A stretch of 64,000 nt of DNA, from NCBI GenBank assembly GCA_963806685.1, contig CAWDZB010000025.1:1-64000 (forward strand). Direction: 5' to 3'. Position 1 is the first letter of the stretch. Every line of letters begins with the position of its first letter. The notes beneath the pieces are model-generated. The model was not told the origin of the DNA and ran no database searches. It was given only the letters and a program-made list of their open reading frames with translations. The position numbers were made by a program, and so were the translations under genes. Positions 8,451 to 17,146 of the stretch are shown here, piece by piece. The stretch is from DDH964 sp963806685. Its GTDB lineage: Bacteria; Desulfobacterota; Desulfuromonadia; Desulfuromonadales; DDH964.

Positions 8451-9548
8451 ATGTTTGATCGGCGTCTGCTGACCCATTTCGACTGGGTGCTGCTGTTGAT
8501 GGTTTGCCTGGTGACCAGCATCGGCATCGTCAACCTCTACAGCACCGCCTCTTCCCTCAGCGGCGGTTCGACACCCGTCTACCTCAAACAGATCTACTGG
8601 CTCCTCATCGGCCTGGCCATCGCCATCGGCGTGAGTTCCATCGATTACCGTCACTTCGAACATTTTGCCTTTCTTTTCTACGGCATCAACCTGGTGCTGC
8701 TGATATTGACCCTGCTGATCGGCCGGACCTCGATGGGCGCGACGCGCTGGATCCACCTCGGCTTCTTCAACCTGCAGCCCTCCGAGATCATGAAGCTGGT
8801 GATCATCCTCACTTTGGCCCGGTTCTTCACCGAAAAGGGACACTTTTTTGGCTATTCCCTGGGGGAACTTGTGATCCCCTTTGCCCTGCTCGGGCTGCCA
8901 GTGCTGCTGATCGTCAAACAGCCCGACCTGGGAACGGCGATGCTCATCATCTTCATCGGCATGACCATGGCCCTGTTCGCCGGCATCCGCCGCTCGGCAT
9001 TGTTTGTTCTCGGCCTGCTTGGCAGCCTGGGGCTGGTCGGCGGCTGGTTCTTGCTCCATGACTACCAGAAAGAACGCATCCGCACCTTCCTCAATCCCGA
9101 ACGGGACCCCCTGGGCTCAGGCTACCATATCATCCAGTCGAAGATTGCCGTCGGCAGCGGCGGTTTCTTCGGCAAGGGTTTCATGCAGGGGACCCAGTCG
9201 CAGCTCGCCTTCCTCCCCGAACGGCATACCGATTTCGCCTTCTCGGTCTTTGCCGAGGAGTGGGGGTTCGCCGGCTGCCTGGTGTTGCTGCTCCTCTATC
9301 TCGCCATCATCATCTGGGCGATCTATGTCGCCCGGCATGCCGCGGACCGTTTCGGAATGTTCCTCTCTCTCGGGGTGGTGGCGATGCTCTTCTGGCACAT
9401 CGTGGTCAACCTCGGCATGGTCATCGGCCTGCTGCCGGTGGTCGGGGTGCCGCTGCCGCTTTTCTCCTACGGCGGCACCAGTATGGTGACGACCATGATC
9501 GGCGTCGGCCTGCTGCTGTCGGTGAGCATGCGGCGTTTCATGTTCTGA
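8451..9548 (+). CDS. rodA: Rod-shape-determining SEDS glycosyltransferase RodA
   Basis: Polytopic SEDS-family peptidoglycan polymerase that pairs with PBP2. The 365-residue protein has about ten membrane helices and family motifs: GATRWIHLGFFNLQPSE, KQPDLGTAM, the large periplasmic loop ending in FLPERHTDFAFSVFAEEWGF, and the C-terminal GVPLPLFSYGGTSM. It is the last gene of the shape operon. Confidence 0.97.
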   Translation: MFDRRLLTHFDWVLLLMVCLVTSIGIVNLYSTASSLSGGSTPVYLKQIYWLLIGLAIAIGVSSIDYRHFEHFAFLFYGINLVLLILTLLIGRTSMGATRWIHLGFFNLQPSEIMKLVIILTLARFFTEKGHFFGYSLGELVIPFALLGLPVLLIVKQPDLGTAMLIIFIGMTMALFAGIRRSALFVLGLLGSLGLVGGWFLLHDYQKERIRTFLNPERDPLGSGYHIIQSKIAVGSGGFFGKGFMQGTQSQLAFLPERHTDFAFSVFAEEWGFAGCLVLLLLYLAIIIWAIYVARHAADRFGMFLSLGVVAMLFWHIVVNLGMVIGLLPVVGVPLPLFSYGGTSMVTTMIGVGLLLSVSMRRFMF

Positions 9549-9605
9549 GTGCCGGTCCCGGGTCCTGTGTCCCGAGTCCCGGGTCCAAGGTTTCGGGAGG
9601 GGACC
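9549..9605. repeat. Intergenic repeat rich in GTCCCGAGTC / CCCGGGTCC units
   Basis: The spacer after rodA holds several near-copies of a 10-nt unit (GTCCCGGGTC, GTCCCGAGTC, CCCGGGTCCAAGG). The same units recur at 12025-12105. It is non-coding and looks like a short dispersed or simple-repeat element. No function can be assigned. Confidence 0.5.
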
Positions 9606-9669
9606 TGAATTCTTTCGGGCTTCGCTGGTATACTTGCAACTATCCCAACCGGGGACCGGGGAGGTGACC

Positions 9670-10683
9670 ATGCACGAGGCACGCTTCTGGGAAAAGGCCG
9701 AGGGGGAGAAGGTCCGGTGCGGGCTGTGCCGCTTCCGTTGCCTGATCGGCAACGGCCAGCGCGGCGTTTGCGGGGTTAGGGAGAACCGCGACGGGGTCCT
9801 CTATACCCTGGTTTACGGCAAGAGCATCGCCGAAAACGTCGACCCGATCGAAAAGAAGCCCCTCTACCACCTGCTGCCGGGAAGCTCCAGCTTCTCGGTG
9901 GCCACGGTCGGCTGCAACTTCCGTTGCCTGCACTGCCAGAATTACGAGATCTCCCAATGGCCGCACGGTCACCGGGAAATTCCCGGCCGCGAGCTCCCGC
10001 CGAAACAGATCGTCCGCCATGCTTTGGCCGCCGGCTGCCGCAGCATTGCCTATACCTACACCGAGCCGACCATCTTTTTCGAATACGCCTACGACACAGC
10101 AGTGCTGGCCAAGGCGGCGGGGCTGAAGAACGTCTTCGTCAGCAACGGCTACACCACCCCGGAGGCGTTGGAAACCATCGCCCCCTACCTCGACGGGGCG
10201 AACATCGATCTCAAGGGGTTTTCGGAGAAGTTCTACCGGGAAATCGCCGGCGCCACCCTGCAGGGAGTGCTGGACACCCTGCGCGACTACCGACGGCTCG
10301 GCATCTGGCTGGAGGTCACTACCCTGGTGATTCCCGGCCACAACGACAGCGATGGCGAACTGCGCGACATCGCCCGCTTCATTGCCGTGGAGCTGGGTCG
10401 CGAGGTCCCCTGGCACGTGACCGGATTCTATCCCACCTACAAACTCACGGATGCTCCGCCGACTCCGGTAGCGGCCCTGCAGCGCGCCTGCCGGCACGGC
10501 CTGGAAGCGGGGCTGCAGTTCGTCTATGCCGGCAACATCCCCGGTGCCGGCGGCGAGAACACCCTCTGTCCGGCCTGTGGCGAGACGGTCATCACCCGCC
10601 GCGGCTTCCGGGTCGTCGAGACCGCCCTGAATGTTGGCGCCTGCCGCCACTGCGGGTCGGCGCTCCCCGGGGTTTGGAGCTGA
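9670..10683 (+). CDS. amrS: AmmeMemoRadiSam-system radical SAM enzyme (PflA-like)
   Basis: Cytoplasmic radical SAM protein related to pyruvate-formate-lyase activases; the physiological substrate of this family is not established. The 337-residue product has an N-terminal cysteine pair motif (CGLCRFRC), the radical SAM CxxxCxxC (CNFRCLHC, near residue 83), and a C-terminal zinc-ribbon-like CPACGE...CRHCG. The ATG at 9670 is preceded by GGGGAGGTGACC, a good Shine-Dalgarno. The AMMECR1 and Memo partners of the named system are not next to it here. Confidence 0.88.
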   Translation: MHEARFWEKAEGEKVRCGLCRFRCLIGNGQRGVCGVRENRDGVLYTLVYGKSIAENVDPIEKKPLYHLLPGSSSFSVATVGCNFRCLHCQNYEISQWPHGHREIPGRELPPKQIVRHALAAGCRSIAYTYTEPTIFFEYAYDTAVLAKAAGLKNVFVSNGYTTPEALETIAPYLDGANIDLKGFSEKFYREIAGATLQGVLDTLRDYRRLGIWLEVTTLVIPGHNDSDGELRDIARFIAVELGREVPWHVTGFYPTYKLTDAPPTPVAALQRACRHGLEAGLQFVYAGNIPGAGGENTLCPACGETVITRRGFRVVETALNVGACRHCGSALPGVWS

Positions 10684-10872
10684 TTCCTCCCGCCGTATCC
10701 AGTGATCATGGTCCTTTTCGGCGCCCGCGACAGCAAGGAATTCCTCCCGAATCCCGCCGGTTGTGGATAAGGCCGAGGCTCCGCCAACGGACTGTTGCCA
10801 GCAGGACGAATATATGCGATGGTTGACGCGCCCCGCCGGGGGGTTGCGATTACACCAACAGGAGAGTTCGCG

Positions 10873-11127
10873 ATGAAACGTCTTGCCCAGGCGGCAGTCG
10901 TGTTGGGCGTGGCGCTGCTGTGTCTGGCCACCAACCCGTCACAGGCCCGCCACCAGGAAAGGATCAAGGAAGCCTTCCGTTCCGAGAACAAGGTGCTGGG
11001 CAAAATCGGCATCGGCGAGGTCTATGCGCGCTCCTTCGAGTACCACAATCTGCTGCTCTGTTCCCTGACCACCGCCGAGGGCAAGGTCAAGAGCTTTGGC
11101 GTGCTGGGAATGGTTTTCACCTACTGA
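10873..11127 (+). CDS. Small secreted protein, function unknown
   Basis: The 84-residue product starts with a clear Sec signal peptide (MKRLAQAAVVLGVALLCLA, likely cut after SQA at about residue 25) and leaves a mature protein of about 59 residues, mainly beta-prone (KIGIGEVYARSFEYHNLLLC, FGVLGMVF). I do not recognise the family. AGGAG lies 7 nt upstream of the ATG. It precedes the TRAP transporter genes on the same strand with a 9-bp gap, so it may be part of that operon. Its two-stage layout (a helix-prone start, then hydrophobic strands) gives no functional hint. Confidence 0.65.
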   Translation: MKRLAQAAVVLGVALLCLATNPSQARHQERIKEAFRSENKVLGKIGIGEVYARSFEYHNLLLCSLTTAEGKVKSFGVLGMVFTY

Positions 11128-11136
11128 CGAGGGGAC

Positions 11137-12012
11137 ATGCCGGCAAATCCCAACCCCAACCTGAAGCTCTCCTGCTGGCGGCCGCTGGTTCTGGTGATGC
11201 TGCTGTCCGGTCTGCTCGCTGGGGGCTGCGGCATCGGCAATTTCCCCAGCCACCTTTCGCAGGCGATGCTCGATCAACCCGATCCGGAAACCGTGCGCGA
11301 CGGCGCACCGGCCTACCTGGTGATGGTCGATACGTTGATCGAGGCCGAACCGGACGACGAGGGGCGGCTGCAGGCCGGAGCCCAGCTCTACGCCCTCTAT
11401 GCGACCACCTTCGTCGATGACGCCGGCCGCCGTCAGCGACTCGCCGGCCGCGCCCGAGAGTACGGCAACCGTGCGCTGTGCGCCGAGGACGACAACCTTT
11501 GCGACCTCGCCGACCGCTCCTATCTCCAGTTCCTGGGCGGCCTCAAGCGCATCGACGATGCCGACGAGGTACCGGCCCTCTATTCCATGACCGTCGGCTG
11601 GCTGGCCTGGATCAAGGCCAACGGCAACGACTGGGGGGCGATCGCCGATCTGCCCAAGGTCGAAGCGGCCCTGCGCCGCTGTCTGTTGATCGACGAGGGG
11701 TATCGGCACGGCTCGGCACATACCCTGCTAGGTATTTTGCTGACCCTGCGTCCGCCGGCCTTGGGCGGAAAACCGGAGGAGGCCCGCGCGCACTTCGAAC
11801 GTGCCCTGCAGCTCTCCGGCGGTCGTGACCTGAGCATCAAGGTGGAGATGGCGCGCAGCTACGCGCGGCTGATCTACGACCGCGAGCTGCACGACCGCTT
11901 GCTCAAGGAGGTGCTGGCCGCCGATCCCAAGGCGCCGGGCCTGACCCTGACCAACGTTCTGGCCCAGCGTCAGGCGAAGCAACTCCTGGAGTCGGCGGAT
12001 CAGTATTTTTGA
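11137..12012 (+). CDS. TRAP transporter TatT-family lipoprotein (T component)
   Basis: Periplasmic TPR-type lipoprotein of the TPAT (tetratricopeptide-associated TRAP) transporters, which partners the DctP-type binding protein. The 291-residue product has a signal peptide with lipobox LAGGC (Cys near residue 29), then helical repeats throughout, including AHTLLGILLTLRPPALGG and EARAHFERALQLSGG. It sits directly before a DctP-QM set, the arrangement first described for Treponema pallidum TatT/TatP. The ligand is unknown; hydrophobic or acidic organic molecules have been suggested for the family. Confidence 0.85.
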   Translation: MPANPNPNLKLSCWRPLVLVMLLSGLLAGGCGIGNFPSHLSQAMLDQPDPETVRDGAPAYLVMVDTLIEAEPDDEGRLQAGAQLYALYATTFVDDAGRRQRLAGRAREYGNRALCAEDDNLCDLADRSYLQFLGGLKRIDDADEVPALYSMTVGWLAWIKANGNDWGAIADLPKVEAALRRCLLIDEGYRHGSAHTLLGILLTLRPPALGGKPEEARAHFERALQLSGGRDLSIKVEMARSYARLIYDRELHDRLLKEVLAADPKAPGLTLTNVLAQRQAKQLLESADQYF

Positions 12013-12024
12013 CGCCCCGCCGGT

Positions 12025-12105
12025 GACGGGGGCTAAAGTCCCGAGTCTCGCATCCAAAGTCCCGAGTTAAAAGACCCTGGACCTTGGACCCGGGACCAGA
12101 TCATG
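12025..12105. repeat. Second copy of the GTCCCGAGTC intergenic repeat
   Basis: The spacer between tatT and the dctP-like gene repeats units such as AGTCCCGAGTC (twice) and CCTTGGACCCGGGACC, related to those at 9549-9605. It is non-coding. Confidence 0.45.
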
Positions 12106-12128
12106 TCCGTTAACGAGGTACATAAACC

Positions 12129-13129
12129 ATGAGAATTCGAATATTGCTCCTGCTGGGGGCGTTTTTGCTGTTCACCGTCCCCGCCGGGGCCTTCGACCTG
12201 AAGATCGCAACCGTCGCCCCGGACGGCTCGGGCTGGATGAAAGCGATGCGCAAGGGGGGGACGAGATTCGTCAGCGCACCGACGGCCGGGTCAACCTCAA
12301 GTTCTACGCCGGCGGGGTGATGGGCAACGACAAGAGCGTCCTGCGCAAGATCCGCATCGGTCAGTTGCACGGTGGGGCCTTTACCTCTGGCGGCCTGGAC
12401 GAGGTCTACCCGGATCTCGACCTCTACAACCTGCCGCTGCAGTTCCGCTCGCTGGCCGAGGTCGACTACGTCCGCTCCCGCCTCGACCAGGACCTCATCG
12501 ACGGCCTGGAAAAGGCCGGCTTCGTCAGCTTCGGGCTGGCCGAAGGGGGCTTCGCCATGCTCATGGCCGACGTGCCGGTGCGCAGCATCGACGACATGCG
12601 CGGCAAGAAGGTCTGGGTCCCGGAGGGGGATACGGTCAGCTACCGGGGGATGGAGTCCCTCGGCCTGGCCCCGGTCACCCTGCCGCTTACCGACGTCATG
12701 ACCGGCCTGGAGGCCGGGCTGATCAACGTCATTCCCTCGTCGGCGATCGCCGCGGTCGCGTTCCAGTGGTACACCCGGATCAAGTACGTAACCGACACTC
12801 CGCTCTCCTACCTATATGCGACCCTGGTCATCGATCGCCGCGCCTTTTCCCGCCTCTCCGCCGAGGACCAGGGGGTGGTGCGCGAGGTGATGGGCCGCAT
12901 CTACCGGGGCCTCGATCACCAGAACCGTGTCGACGAAGCCGCTGCGGCCGCCGCCATGCGCAAGCAGGGGGTGACCTTCGTCACCCCGGCACCGGCCGAG
13001 GTCGAACGCTGGCGGGGTATCGCTGCCAAGCTTGCCGGAGAGCTGCGCCAGCAGGGGACCTTCACCCCGGCGCTTTTCGATCGTTTCCAGCAGCTGCTTG
13101 CCGAATACCGCCGCAGCGGCGGGAAATGA
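12129..13129 (+). pseudogene. TRAP transporter substrate-binding protein (DctP/TatP-like), frameshifted
   Basis: Periplasmic binding protein that delivers substrate to the QM permease. The N-terminus (signal peptide, then FDLKIATVAPDGSGWMKAMR) is in one frame and the rest (DEIRQRTDGRVNLKFYAGG onward to 13129) is in another. The break is at a G run (12254-12260): seven G are present and eight would restore one continuous protein of about 333 residues. Everything else is intact, including GKKVWVPEGD and the typical GLEAGLINVIPSS. A homopolymer sequencing error is the simplest explanation; real slipped-strand phase variation or recent inactivation are alternatives. Confidence 0.85.
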
Positions 13130-13144
13130 GCCCGTCTGTCTGAG

Positions 13145-13657
13145 ATGAAACCACCCCTGCCGAAATTCCTGGCCACTCTCGACAACGCCGGCCGCCGCCT
13201 GGAGGACGCCCTGCTGGTCCTGCTGCTCAGCGCGCTGATCGTCCTCGCCGCTTTGCAGATCGTGCAGCGCAACTTGCTTTCCGAAGGTTTCGTCTGGAGC
13301 GACGAGCTGCTGCGCATCCTGGTCCTGTGGCTGGCGCTGATCGGGGCGGTCGCCGCCAGCCGCGACGATAACCACATCAACATCGATATCCTTTCGCGCT
13401 GGCTGCCGGCACGCCCCCGGCTGGGCGCCAGGGTCATCGTCGATCTCTTCACTGCGGGTCTCTGCGGCCTGCTGGCCTGGCACGGGGGACGCTTCGTTGC
13501 CGGCGAGCGGGAGTTTGCCAGCACCGTTCTCGGCGGGCTGCCGGCCTGGCCCTTCCAGGCCGTGATCCCGGTCGGTTTTGGGTTGATCGCCTGGCGCTAC
13601 GCGGTTTTTACCGTCCGCGACCTGCTCCGGCTGGCGACCGGCGAGGTGGGGGAATGA
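13145..13657 (+). CDS. TRAP transporter small permease (DctQ-like)
   Basis: Four-helix inner-membrane subunit that pairs with the large permease. The 170-residue protein has the DctQ pattern: an early helix (LLVLLLSALIVLAALQIVQR), the WSDELLRILVLWLALIGA signature around residue 50, and two more helices. It lies 15 bp after the binding-protein gene and overlaps the large permease start by 4 bp. Confidence 0.93.
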   Translation: MKPPLPKFLATLDNAGRRLEDALLVLLLSALIVLAALQIVQRNLLSEGFVWSDELLRILVLWLALIGAVAASRDDNHINIDILSRWLPARPRLGARVIVDLFTAGLCGLLAWHGGRFVAGEREFASTVLGGLPAWPFQAVIPVGFGLIAWRYAVFTVRDLLRLATGEVGE

Positions 13658-14937
13658 TCCTCGGCGGCCTGGCCCTGATCCTGCTGGCCCTGCTCGGCGC
13701 GCCGCTCTTTGCGGTCATTGCCGCCAGCGCTCTGTGGGGGTTTTCCCACTCCGGCGTTGACCTTTCGGCGGTTGCTATCGAGTTTTACCGCATTGCTGAG
13801 ATGCCGGTGCTGCTGGCTATCCCGCTCTTTACCTTTGCCGGCTACCTGCTCAGCGAAAGCCATGCGCCGCAACGCCTGGTGCGCCTGACCCGGGCGCTGA
13901 TCGGCTGGGTTCCCGGCGGTCTCGCCATCGTCGCGCTGGCGGTCTGCGCCCTGTTCACCGCCTTCACCGGCGCCTCCGGAGTGACGATTATCGCCCTCGG
14001 CGCGCTCCTCTACCCGGCCATGCTCGAGGATGGCTACGACGAATCCTTCAGTCTCGGCCTGGTCACCACCTCCGGCAGCCTGGGGTTGCTCTTCGCGCCG
14101 TCACTGCCCCTGATCCTCTATGGCATCGTCGCCCAGCAGAGCAGCGCCGGCGCCGGAGTCTCCATCGATCGGCTGTTCCTGGCCGGGCTGCTGCCCGGGA
14201 TCCTGATGGTGGTCATGCTCGGCGGCTACAGCCTCTGGTGCAACCGCCATCACCGGCTGCCGCTGTCCGCCTTCTCCTGGCGCGAGGTGGGTATCGCGCT
14301 GTGGGCGGCGAAGTGGGAACTGCCGCTGCCGCTGGTGGTCCTCGGCGGCATCTACGGCGGCATCTTCGCCGTCTCCGAGGCCGCCGCGGTCACCGCCGTC
14401 TACGTCCTGATCGTCGAGGTCCTGATCCTGCGCGAAATTCCCCTGCGCAAGCTGCCGGAAATCATGCGCCAGTCGATGGTCCTGGTCGGCGGCATCTTGC
14501 TCATTCTCGGCGTCTCGCTGGCATCGACTAACTACCTGATCGATGCCGGGGTGCCGGGCCAGCTCTTCACCCTGGTGCGCACCCACGTCAGCAGCCCCCT
14601 CACCTTCCTGATTCTGCTCAACCTCTTCTTGCTGGTGCTGGGCGCGCTCCTCGACATCTTCTCCGCCACGGTGCTGGTGGTGCCGCTGATCCTGCCGGTG
14701 GCGACCGGCTTCGGCATCAATCCCCTCCACCTTGGCATCATCTTCCTTGCCAATATGCAGATCGGCTACCTGACGCCGCCGGTGGGGCTCAACCTGTTCA
14801 TCGCCGGCTATCGCTTCAAACAGCCGATCACCCGTATCTACCGGGCGACTATTCCCTTTTTCCTGATCCTGTTGCTCTGCGTACTGATCATCACCTACTG
14901 GCCGGAACTGACCCTGTTGCCGGTGGGAGGGGGGTGA
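13654..14937 (+). CDS. TRAP transporter large permease (DctM-like)
   Basis: Sodium-coupled catalytic permease of the TRAP transporter. The 427-residue protein has about twelve membrane helices and the family motifs PLFTFAGYLLSES, FTAFTGASGVTIIALG, SGSLGLLFAPSLPLILYG, and near the end the conserved MQIGYLTPPVGLNLF. It completes a tatT-dctP-dctQ-dctM set. A 500-bp gene-poor stretch follows. Confidence 0.95.
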   Translation: MILGGLALILLALLGAPLFAVIAASALWGFSHSGVDLSAVAIEFYRIAEMPVLLAIPLFTFAGYLLSESHAPQRLVRLTRALIGWVPGGLAIVALAVCALFTAFTGASGVTIIALGALLYPAMLEDGYDESFSLGLVTTSGSLGLLFAPSLPLILYGIVAQQSSAGAGVSIDRLFLAGLLPGILMVVMLGGYSLWCNRHHRLPLSAFSWREVGIALWAAKWELPLPLVVLGGIYGGIFAVSEAAAVTAVYVLIVEVLILREIPLRKLPEIMRQSMVLVGGILLILGVSLASTNYLIDAGVPGQLFTLVRTHVSSPLTFLILLNLFLLVLGALLDIFSATVLVVPLILPVATGFGINPLHLGIIFLANMQIGYLTPPVGLNLFIAGYRFKQPITRIYRATIPFFLILLLCVLIITYWPELTLLPVGGG

Positions 14938-14989
14938 GGGGGGCACCATGGGAACTGGCGAGGGCTGGTGATCGGGGTGCTGGAGCAGG

Positions 14990-15198
14990 CAGGTGCGGAT
15001 GGAAGTCTGTTACGGTCTCGAAGGAGCCTTCCCCGACGGTTTCGTTGGTTACGTCGAGGATCGACAGATGATCCTCTTCTTCACCGCCGGCCGGGTGGCC
15101 GGCGGGGTAGCAGCTCCCCACAGGAGCCTGTCGTGAAGGGGACCGACTACCCGCCGCAACCGACGCCGCTGGCGGTGATCCGCTTCCCTCTCGAGTAA
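14990..15198 (+). pseudogene. Remnant of a TPM-domain (YgcG/DUF477-type) protein
   Basis: A short stretch translates as QVRMEVCYGLEGAFPDGFVG (from about 14990), which closely resembles the conserved core of TPM-domain membrane or secreted proteins, then continues with a GRVAGGVAA segment. The frame then shifts and ends VVKGTDYPPQPTP before a stop at 15198. No start, signal peptide or N-terminal half is present. I read this as a decayed gene tail. The rest of 14938-15436 holds only the fragment listed next and no other recognisable feature. Confidence 0.4.
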
Positions 15199-15254
15199 CG
15201 CCGCAGTCCTCCTTATTTCTTATCCCGGAAAAAGGCGGGATGGCAGCTTGACCT

Positions 15255-15395
15255 GACGGCCAGACTCGCCTGGTTGGCTTCAATTACCGCAATCAGTGGT
15301 ATCTTCGCAACCTCGACCACGGCTACATGTTCGCTTTTGCCGGCTGGCAGTTTGACAATAGGGGTTTCCCGCACCGGAGTCTGGAAAAACGGTGA
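15255..15395 (+). pseudogene. Possible gene remnant, unknown family
   Basis: A 46-residue open stretch without a start codon reads DGQTRLVGFNYRNQWYLRN and continues into an aromatic-rich segment (GYMFAFAGWQFDNRG). The composition looks like real protein, not a shadow of another gene, but I cannot name the family. A stop codon lies just upstream in frame. It sits beside the TPM remnant, so both may belong to a decaying segment. Confidence 0.25.
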
Positions 15396-15436
15396 CGGCT
15401 AGCGGGGCTTGCCCGCAGGCGGGTAGCGGGAAGGCG

Positions 15437-16003
15437 TCAGGTATGCTGGAGGAGAATTTTCAGGCCGATGGCAATCAGGATCAGGCCTCCGGCGACTTCC
15501 ACCCGCGGGCCCCACAGGGTCCCGAGCCGCAGGCCGATGCGGCGGCCAAGGAGCATGCCGACGACGGTCAGCACCCCGGCTACCAGGCCGATGACCAGGG
15601 CCGGCACCCAGATCGAGACGCGGAGCATGGCCAGCGACAGGCCGACGGCGAGGGCATCGATACTGGTGGCGATCGACAGCAGGATCAGGGTCAGACCGCG
15701 GGTCGGGTCGCGCTCTTCGGCAGCCTCCCGCTCGGCGCGGGCTTCGCGTATCATGTTGCTGCCGACCAAGGCGAGCAGTCCGAAGGCCAGCCAGTGGTCG
15801 TAGCTGGCAATCCAGCGCTGGACGGTCAGACCCGCCAGCCAGCCGAGGATCGGCATCAGCGCCTGGAACAGCCCGAAATGAAACCCCAGTCGAAAGAGGT
15901 GGCGGCCACCGAGCCGCTCCAGGGTGAGGCCGGCACCGAGAGCCACGGCGAAAGCATCCATGGCCAGGGCGAGGGCAATTGCGATAAGGCTGAGAACATC
16001 CAT
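15437..16003 (-). CDS. mntP: Manganese efflux pump MntP
   Basis: Inner-membrane Mn(II) exporter with six helices. The 188-residue product has the two internally related halves with their acidic membrane motifs: ALAMDAFAVALGAG near residue 12 and ATSIDALAVGLSLAM near residue 115, each carrying the Asp needed for metal transport in the family. Gly-rich helix packing motifs and the short central cytoplasmic loop (REAEREAAEERDP-like) fit MntP. It is convergent with the decayed region and divergent from the DsbC-like gene. I did not see a yybP-ykoY manganese riboswitch upstream. Confidence 0.93.
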   Translation of the reverse strand: MDVLSLIAIALALAMDAFAVALGAGLTLERLGGRHLFRLGFHFGLFQALMPILGWLAGLTVQRWIASYDHWLAFGLLALVGSNMIREARAEREAAEERDPTRGLTLILLSIATSIDALAVGLSLAMLRVSIWVPALVIGLVAGVLTVVGMLLGRRIGLRLGTLWGPRVEVAGGLILIAIGLKILLQHT

Positions 16004-16184
16004 GAGCGGGTCCCGGGCTCCTGGCAGGGAAGGGCGGGCCGGAGTACTCTGCCGGGGGCTGGCGGCCTTGTCAAGGCTCTTCCCTTGCGCAACCGGCCAC
16101 CCTTGGCATAGAATACCACTTTGCTTCGTTCAGGGGGGGCCGCCGGGTTCGGCCGGCAAGTGCCCCGGAAAGGGATTGGGAAAG

Positions 16185-17006
16185 ATGCAGCGTCTGTTTC
16201 TGGTCGGTCTTTTGGTGTTGTTGCTGGTTTCCCCGGCGGCGGCGTTTATGGAGGGGGGCTGCGGTGCCGGCAAGTGCGCCGACTGTCATCACCTGTCGGT
16301 CGCCGAGGCGAGCAAGCTGCTCGGTAACGGCGTCGATCGTGTACTAAAGGTCGCAAACGCAGAGATGCCTGGGATCTGGGCGGTGGAGGCGGAGAAGGGC
16401 AACCGGAAGTTTTCCCTTTTCATCGACTACTCCAAGTCCTATGTGGTCACCGGCAACATTTACCGGCTGGCCGACAAAAAGAACATCACCCGGGAGGAGA
16501 TGGCCCGGAACGACCATGTCGACGTCAACAGCATCCCCCTTGGGGATGCCCTGGTTCTGGGCAACCCGAAGGCGAAGACGCGGGTCATCGTCTTCACCGA
16601 CCCTGAGTGCCCCTTCTGCCGCAAGCTGCATGCCGAGCTGAAGAAGGTGATTGCCGCAGATCCGCAGATCGCCTTCTACATCAAGCTCTTCCCCCTGAAA
16701 ATACACCCCAACTCCTACAGTGCGGCCAAGAGCATCCTCTGCTCCCGTTCCCTCGATCTGCTCGAGGCGAGTTATGCCGGCAAAGAGGTTCCACCTCCCC
16801 TTTGTACTGCTCCCGAGATCGACGACAACCTGGCGCTGGCTGCCAAGCTCGGCATCCACGCCACCCCGACCCTGATCCTTCCCGACGGCAAGATTCTTCC
16901 CGGATACCGGTCGGCCGACGACCTGCTGCTGCTGCTTGGCAGCGACAAGTCGGTCGCCGGGGAGGAGGAGCCGCCGCTAAATCCCCCGGCCGGTCAAAAG
17001 CCTTGA
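16185..17006 (+). CDS. DsbC/DsbG-like thiol-disulfide protein with N-terminal c-heme motif
   Basis: Periplasmic thioredoxin-fold protein. The 273-residue product has a signal peptide (residues 1-20), a CADCH motif at residues 31-35 (CxxCH, a c-type heme attachment pattern), a DsbC-like N-terminal region (MPGIWAVEAEKGNRKFSLF), and a thioredoxin fold with active site CPFC (residues 142-145) and cis-proline ATPT near residue 228. Such proteins usually isomerise or reduce disulfides; the CxxCH suggests a heme-linked or apocytochrome role. It may instead be a plain metal or redox Cys pair. The ATG at 16185 follows GGGAAAG. Confidence 0.8.
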   Translation: MQRLFLVGLLVLLLVSPAAAFMEGGCGAGKCADCHHLSVAEASKLLGNGVDRVLKVANAEMPGIWAVEAEKGNRKFSLFIDYSKSYVVTGNIYRLADKKNITREEMARNDHVDVNSIPLGDALVLGNPKAKTRVIVFTDPECPFCRKLHAELKKVIAADPQIAFYIKLFPLKIHPNSYSAAKSILCSRSLDLLEASYAGKEVPPPLCTAPEIDDNLALAAKLGIHATPTLILPDGKILPGYRSADDLLLLLGSDKSVAGEEEPPLNPPAGQKP

Positions 17007-17031
17007 TTTGCAGGCCATAGTCTGTTAAATA
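17003..17031 (+). promoter_or_regulatory. Probable sigma-70 promoter for fabI
   Basis: TTGATT (17003-17008) and TAAATA (17026-17031) are separated by 17 bp. The predicted start is near 17038, about 110 nt before the fabI ATG. The -35 overlaps the end of the preceding gene. Confidence 0.45.
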
Positions 17032-17146
17032 ATCTCTTTCCCCGGCCGGCCAATAACCGCTCCGGGGCCTTTCCTGCCTCGGGGCCAGAGTGGAGTACCG
17101 CCCCGGCCGGCAGGAGGGCGGCCATTTATTCATGGAGGACGAAACA

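Noticed and set aside
16004..16184. Possible yybP-ykoY manganese riboswitch before mntP
   Set aside because: The expected conserved loops are not visible in this spacer.
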